From Aquilaria yunnanensis (lineage: Eukaryota; Streptophyta; Magnoliopsida; Malvales; Thymelaeaceae): a DNA stretch of 64,000 bases. This document shows positions 60,650-64,000 of this stretch, one piece after another. The stretch's first letter is position 1. Each line of letters begins with the position of its first letter. The DNA lies in contig CM077599.1 in the NCBI GenBank assembly GCA_039654915.1, positions 80,134,001 through 80,198,000 of the forward strand. The letters are read 5' to 3'. Position numbers and translations under genes: made by a program. The notes under the pieces are model-generated. The model ran no database searches. It was not told the DNA's origin and was given only the letters and a program-made list of their open reading frames with translations.

Positions 60650-62740
60650 TTTTCAATTTCAACCAATTGTCTTCAATATTGATAGGCTATTTCCTGAATG
60701 CAGCTCTCATCTAGTCTCGTGCACAAATAAGCAACTATACTATTTTTTGGAACAATGAACTCCTAAAGGGATCTAGCACGTGACCTTCGATACTAAAAGC
60801 TGATTTAGATGCAACAGTAGACACGGGAATAGCTAAAATATCACGAGCAATCAAGGAAAGTATGGGAAACCTAGGGCTATTGACCCTCCACCAAGTAAGA
60901 ACACTAAAGCCCTCATTTCGATCTACGTAGTTCTCATCCAGATATTTATCTAACTCATATTTAGCCTCAATACCGTTAATGACTTTCATTTGCTTCCACT
61001 GATGAACTAGGGTTGTACTTGATGAACTCATTTGATGATCATCCAAATCTATAACACTGACATTTGAACTCCCAACTTGTTCCTTTCTACTTGAATGGTC
61101 ACTTTGAGTTGAGTACATTGACTTGTACACAGTAAACAATTTTTTTAGACCCACTTTCACCTTTGCAATGAGTTTATCTGCCACAGGTGTAGGATACATC
61201 TTTCCCACCACAAAATCTAATTACTCCATTTTATATTGTGGGTCAAGCACAATAGCAAAGAAGATCATCATATTAATCTTTTCAGGATTATCCCAATATT
61301 TATCACATTTCTCCTTCATTTTGAAAGCCATATCAGAAAAGCTCTTATCATTATGTATAGTCCTAGCCCAGTCACGTAACAAGATATCAACAGAAGAAAT
61401 CTCATGGAAGTAAGTATTTGCAGTGACATGAAGAGAACTAGAGACACGTAAAGTATGATCATAAAAGGCTTTAAGCAACTGCGTAAAATATCTTACTTTG
61501 TCCCAATCCTCTTTCTCAGGTTTCCCTAAACCTGAACCCTCTAAAAGTTCACAAATATAAAAAGGATCGTGATCTTCATATGCAACAAATGCCTTTTCAA
61601 ATTTCAAAGCTATTTCAGGCATTAAATATGTTGAATTCCAGTCAGGATATTAAGACAAAGTGAATTCTTGGATTGAATTTTCTCATCCTCAATACAAATC
61701 TTGAACTTCAACAAACATGCTAGAGATTGTCTAACATATCTCACAACATTGCGAACACAAATAATAGAATTAGAAGCTAGCTTAAATCCATCATTCATAA
61801 CCAAGTTTATTATATGAACCACACATCTTACATGAAGACGGTTCCCATTTTGAATACTTCTTAACCTAAGACTGTTCATCATTTTCCTCTTCAAATAGAC
61901 AACAACTGTATCATTAGAACTTGCATTATCTACGGTGATAGTCATTAAATTCCCAATGCCCCAAGTACCTAACTCTTTTTCAATTGCTTTGGCAATTGTT
62001 TCACCCTTATGTTCAGAAATTTGGTAGAAGTTCAAGATTCTTTTTTGCAATGTCCATTCATTATCGATGAAATGGGCAGTGACACACATGTAGTTAATTC
62101 TTTGAATTGAAGTTCATGTGTCAATAGTTATAGACACCCATTTAGAATTAGACACTAAAAACTTCTTCAGATTCTCTCTTTGATCAACAAAGATTTGATA
62201 ACAATTTTTTGCAACAATTATCCTAGATGTTATTTGAAGCTTAGGTTGGATAACATTATAAAACCGTCTAAATCACTTTCCCTCAACAAATCGGAAAGGA
62301 AGTTCATCCATTATAACCATATAAGCTAAGACCTTCCTACAAGCATCCAAATCAATTCCCCAATTACTCAAAACAGCATCCCCACCAATTCTTTTTGACA
62401 AATTAATAGTTGCTTGATTTTTTCTTTCAATTCCATTGCATTTAAACTTAATGTGATTTTTCAAATTAGTTGTGCCATGCTTTTTACCATCATAACTATA
62501 AACAAAACCACAATGGATGCACTCACATTTCTTTTGATTGTTGCCCTCAACAAACTTAAAGTGAGCCCAAGAATCAGCGGTTTTCCCGCTTCCACTCCAC
62601 TCGAATTCATCTTCTTCTTGCTTGGCTCATTAGCATCATCATTGCCAACCGTTTCAGTAGTAGTAAAAGTTGGCGTTTGGGCCATGCTTGTTCCGTCACC
62701 AACATCAATATATTCACCACTAACATTACTTGCCATATGA
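60650..62740 (-). pseudogene. hAT transposase (BED zinc finger, RICESLEEPER-type), copy B
   Basis: Reverse-strand counterpart of copy A in the same domain order: an N-terminal stretch from about 62733 (VSGEYIDVGDGTSMAQ), a BED finger (CIHCGF, LKNHIKFKC), ITVDNASSND, FFAIVLDPQYK, and the dimerisation region (ELDKYLDENY, VLTWWRVNSPRFP, HVLDPFRSSL). B keeps Trp codons where A has stops at 58103 and 58505, but has its own defects. These include a stop in DTWTS (TGG to TGA near 62113) and a 4 bp deletion in the PTRWNSTY motif (near 61645). It also has a short insertion after the BED finger (NQATINLSKRI) that copy A lacks. Confidence 0.92.
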
Positions 62741-63807
62741 AAATAAAACCAACATAATTTGATTAACATTCTGGGTTTTCAATAACTAGTGTCTAGCGCA
62801 TTTAACTTAATCAATTAAACAAACAAATAAGCAGACTCAACACCCAATTAATTAATCAAACAAAACAAATGGGCAGATAGGTTTGGCCATTCGGCCATCA
62901 TTCTCAATTCTCAATAAAGCTAATATCTAATTAATTAATCAAATTAAATCTAAGCAAATATTCATCAATCATCTAACAAAACGTTGCTACTAAAATTGAG
63001 GGAGAACTTCTCTGGGATAATTTACCCTAAACTTAATTTGCAATTGAAAATCAACAGAGACGTACAGTAACCAAGTCTCGCTTGGCTTGTGCAGCGCTGG
63101 AAGTCGATAGGACTTAGGAGAGGCCTGAGAGTAACTGAGATGATGACCGCCACGAGTCCGGGACAGCCACACGTTCGCTGCAACTGAGTCTGATAAGCAC
63201 ATGTGACGGGCTGAGGAGTGAGGCCGACATCGAGCTCAAGCTGGCGAGAGAAGACGAGCAGCGCTACAGCGATTGCGGTGGTTGTGGAGGCGGAGCTCGT
63301 TGGTCTGGCCCTTTCTCAACGGTGTTAAGACTCAACGCTCGTTGGTCTGCTCAATGTTGTGCTACGCGATTTCGTCTGGTTGGTTGGGAGGGGATAATTG
63401 GGGATTTGGGACTTAGTTAGGGGTTAGGACTTAATGGCCGCGCTGGCCGAATGTATATTTTGCCCAATTTCTAAATGGTGTCATCAATGGTGGGCTGGTG
63501 GGGACTAAGCCTTTTTTTCGGGTTGGATTCGGGTAATAACCGAACCAACCCGATTTCAAATCTTCAAAACAGTTCGGGTTCAGGTCGACTCGAATCCCCC
63601 TAATTCATCTTTTCAACCCGACCGCAACTTGTAAAATAGGGTTAGGTTTCGGGTTATGGCCAACTTCTTTCACCCATACCCAATGGTTTAAAATAAAACA
63701 TTTAAATGAAGTTAGAGAGTTTAAACATGTAAATTAGAGATTAGGATTAAAACTGAATTAATAATTAAAAATTAGGGCCTAATCACGCAATTTACCCCGT
63801 AACCTAC

Positions 63808-64000
63808 CTAGTAATAAATTCATGTCCGTTACAATTGCAACAAGTAGCATTTAGTTAACTTTGCCACGCCATCGCCGTGTTGTTTGGTCTTATTTAGAAT
63901 ATTTAACTCATTTATTTATTGTACGCACCATTTCGATCGGCGCAACTTTTGACGGTGGGCTGCGTATCCAAGACGCGTGACGAAGGTGGCTCCAAAAGAG
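63808..64000. other. Right edge of window, no gene identified
   Basis: Non-repetitive and becoming GC-richer towards the edge (gacgcgtgacgaaggtggc). It may approach a gene outside the window. Confidence 0.4.

Larger units (their letters stand above)
55453..63678. mobile_element. Composite of two inverted hAT elements with one TSD
   Basis: The unit is flanked by CCCAATGG (55445-55452 and 63679-63686), the 8 bp hAT target duplication. The left terminus is TAGGGGTGTAATTTTCG and the right terminus in reverse is TATGGGTGAAAGAAG. Inside are copy A (forward, about 55739-59742) and copy B (reverse, 59743-63678), convergent with their 5' ends outward. A roughly 290 bp terminal segment occurs in the same orientation at 55453-55740 and 59743-60039. 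In B it is the normal 3' end; at the left it sits next to A's 5' end. So the left unit looks like a B-type element whose body is inverted relative to its end. Both transposase genes are broken. Confidence 0.85.
54460..63798. mobile_element. Mutator-like element split by hAT composite insertion
   Basis: The left TIR starts GGAAATTGCACGATTAGACTC (54460) and the right TIR in reverse starts GGGTAAATTGCGTGATTAGGCC (63798). The TSD TAACCTAC is at 54450-54457 and 63800-63807. The left TIR runs about 260 bp. The right TIR is in two pieces, 55310-55452 and 63687-63798, whose inverted text is continuous once the 8.2 kb insertion between them is removed. The element proper is therefore about 1.1 kb. Its interior (54720-55310) is GC-richer, with a duplicated phrase ('attcaacctccatcgtttgaagc', 54839 and 54918) and no recognised protein. 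Confidence 0.85.

Overview
This is a gene-poor, repeat-rich stretch of flowering-plant nuclear DNA, most likely eudicot. The evidence is AT-rich sequence with split plant-type genes, plant DNA transposon families (Mutator-like, CACTA, hAT, Helitron), an ERF transcription factor with an EAR motif, and a fragment of the plant mitochondrial gene ccmB. I cannot place the species. There are no operons, ribosome binding sites, phage or CRISPR features. Most open reading frames are chance frames or decayed fragments.

Only two genes look intact. The first is a small three-exon gene (3037-3592, +) for a predicted mitochondrial protein of the NUCLEAR FUSION DEFECTIVE 6 type. The second is an intronless class II ERF repressor (46267-46941, +) with a TATA box, paired W-box cores and a GCC-box core upstream.

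The rest is mainly a record of transposition and gene-fragment capture. Mutator-like elements with 200-290 bp terminal inverted repeats (TIRs), several with 8-10 bp target site duplications (TSDs), lie at 1059-2384, 7838-9379, 14224-15498, 24947-26622, 26713-27678, 28486-29062, 29219-30338, 31437-32810, 33019-34555, and 54460-63798 (split by a later insertion). Three carry recognisable pieces of host genes: a UGT91-like glycosyltransferase with a full-length PSPG box, an ANTH-domain clathrin-assembly protein, and an unc-13-like (DUF810/MUN) protein. A 5.4 kb CACTA element (18108-23542, TSD GCA) carries the first five exons of a NIMA-related kinase between its subterminal repeat arrays.

At the right end, two decayed hAT transposase elements lie tail to tail (55453-63678). 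They share one 8 bp TSD (CCCAATGG) and interrupt a Mutator-like element whose own TSD (TAACCTAC) is still visible. This unit has a partial palindrome at its centre and looks like a composite or rearranged hAT. Other relics are a mitochondrial ccmB insertion (about 36.3-36.65 kb), a second CACTA-type element (37333-38529), a Helitron 3' end (45232-45261), a LINE fragment (about 51.4-51.6 kb), a possible Ty3-gypsy LTR cut by the CACTA element, a degenerate minisatellite (6650-7660) and tandem duplications at 40.6-42.5 kb. I see no new enzymatic or defence system. The most unusual content is the density of gene-fragment-carrying transposons and the nested hAT pair.
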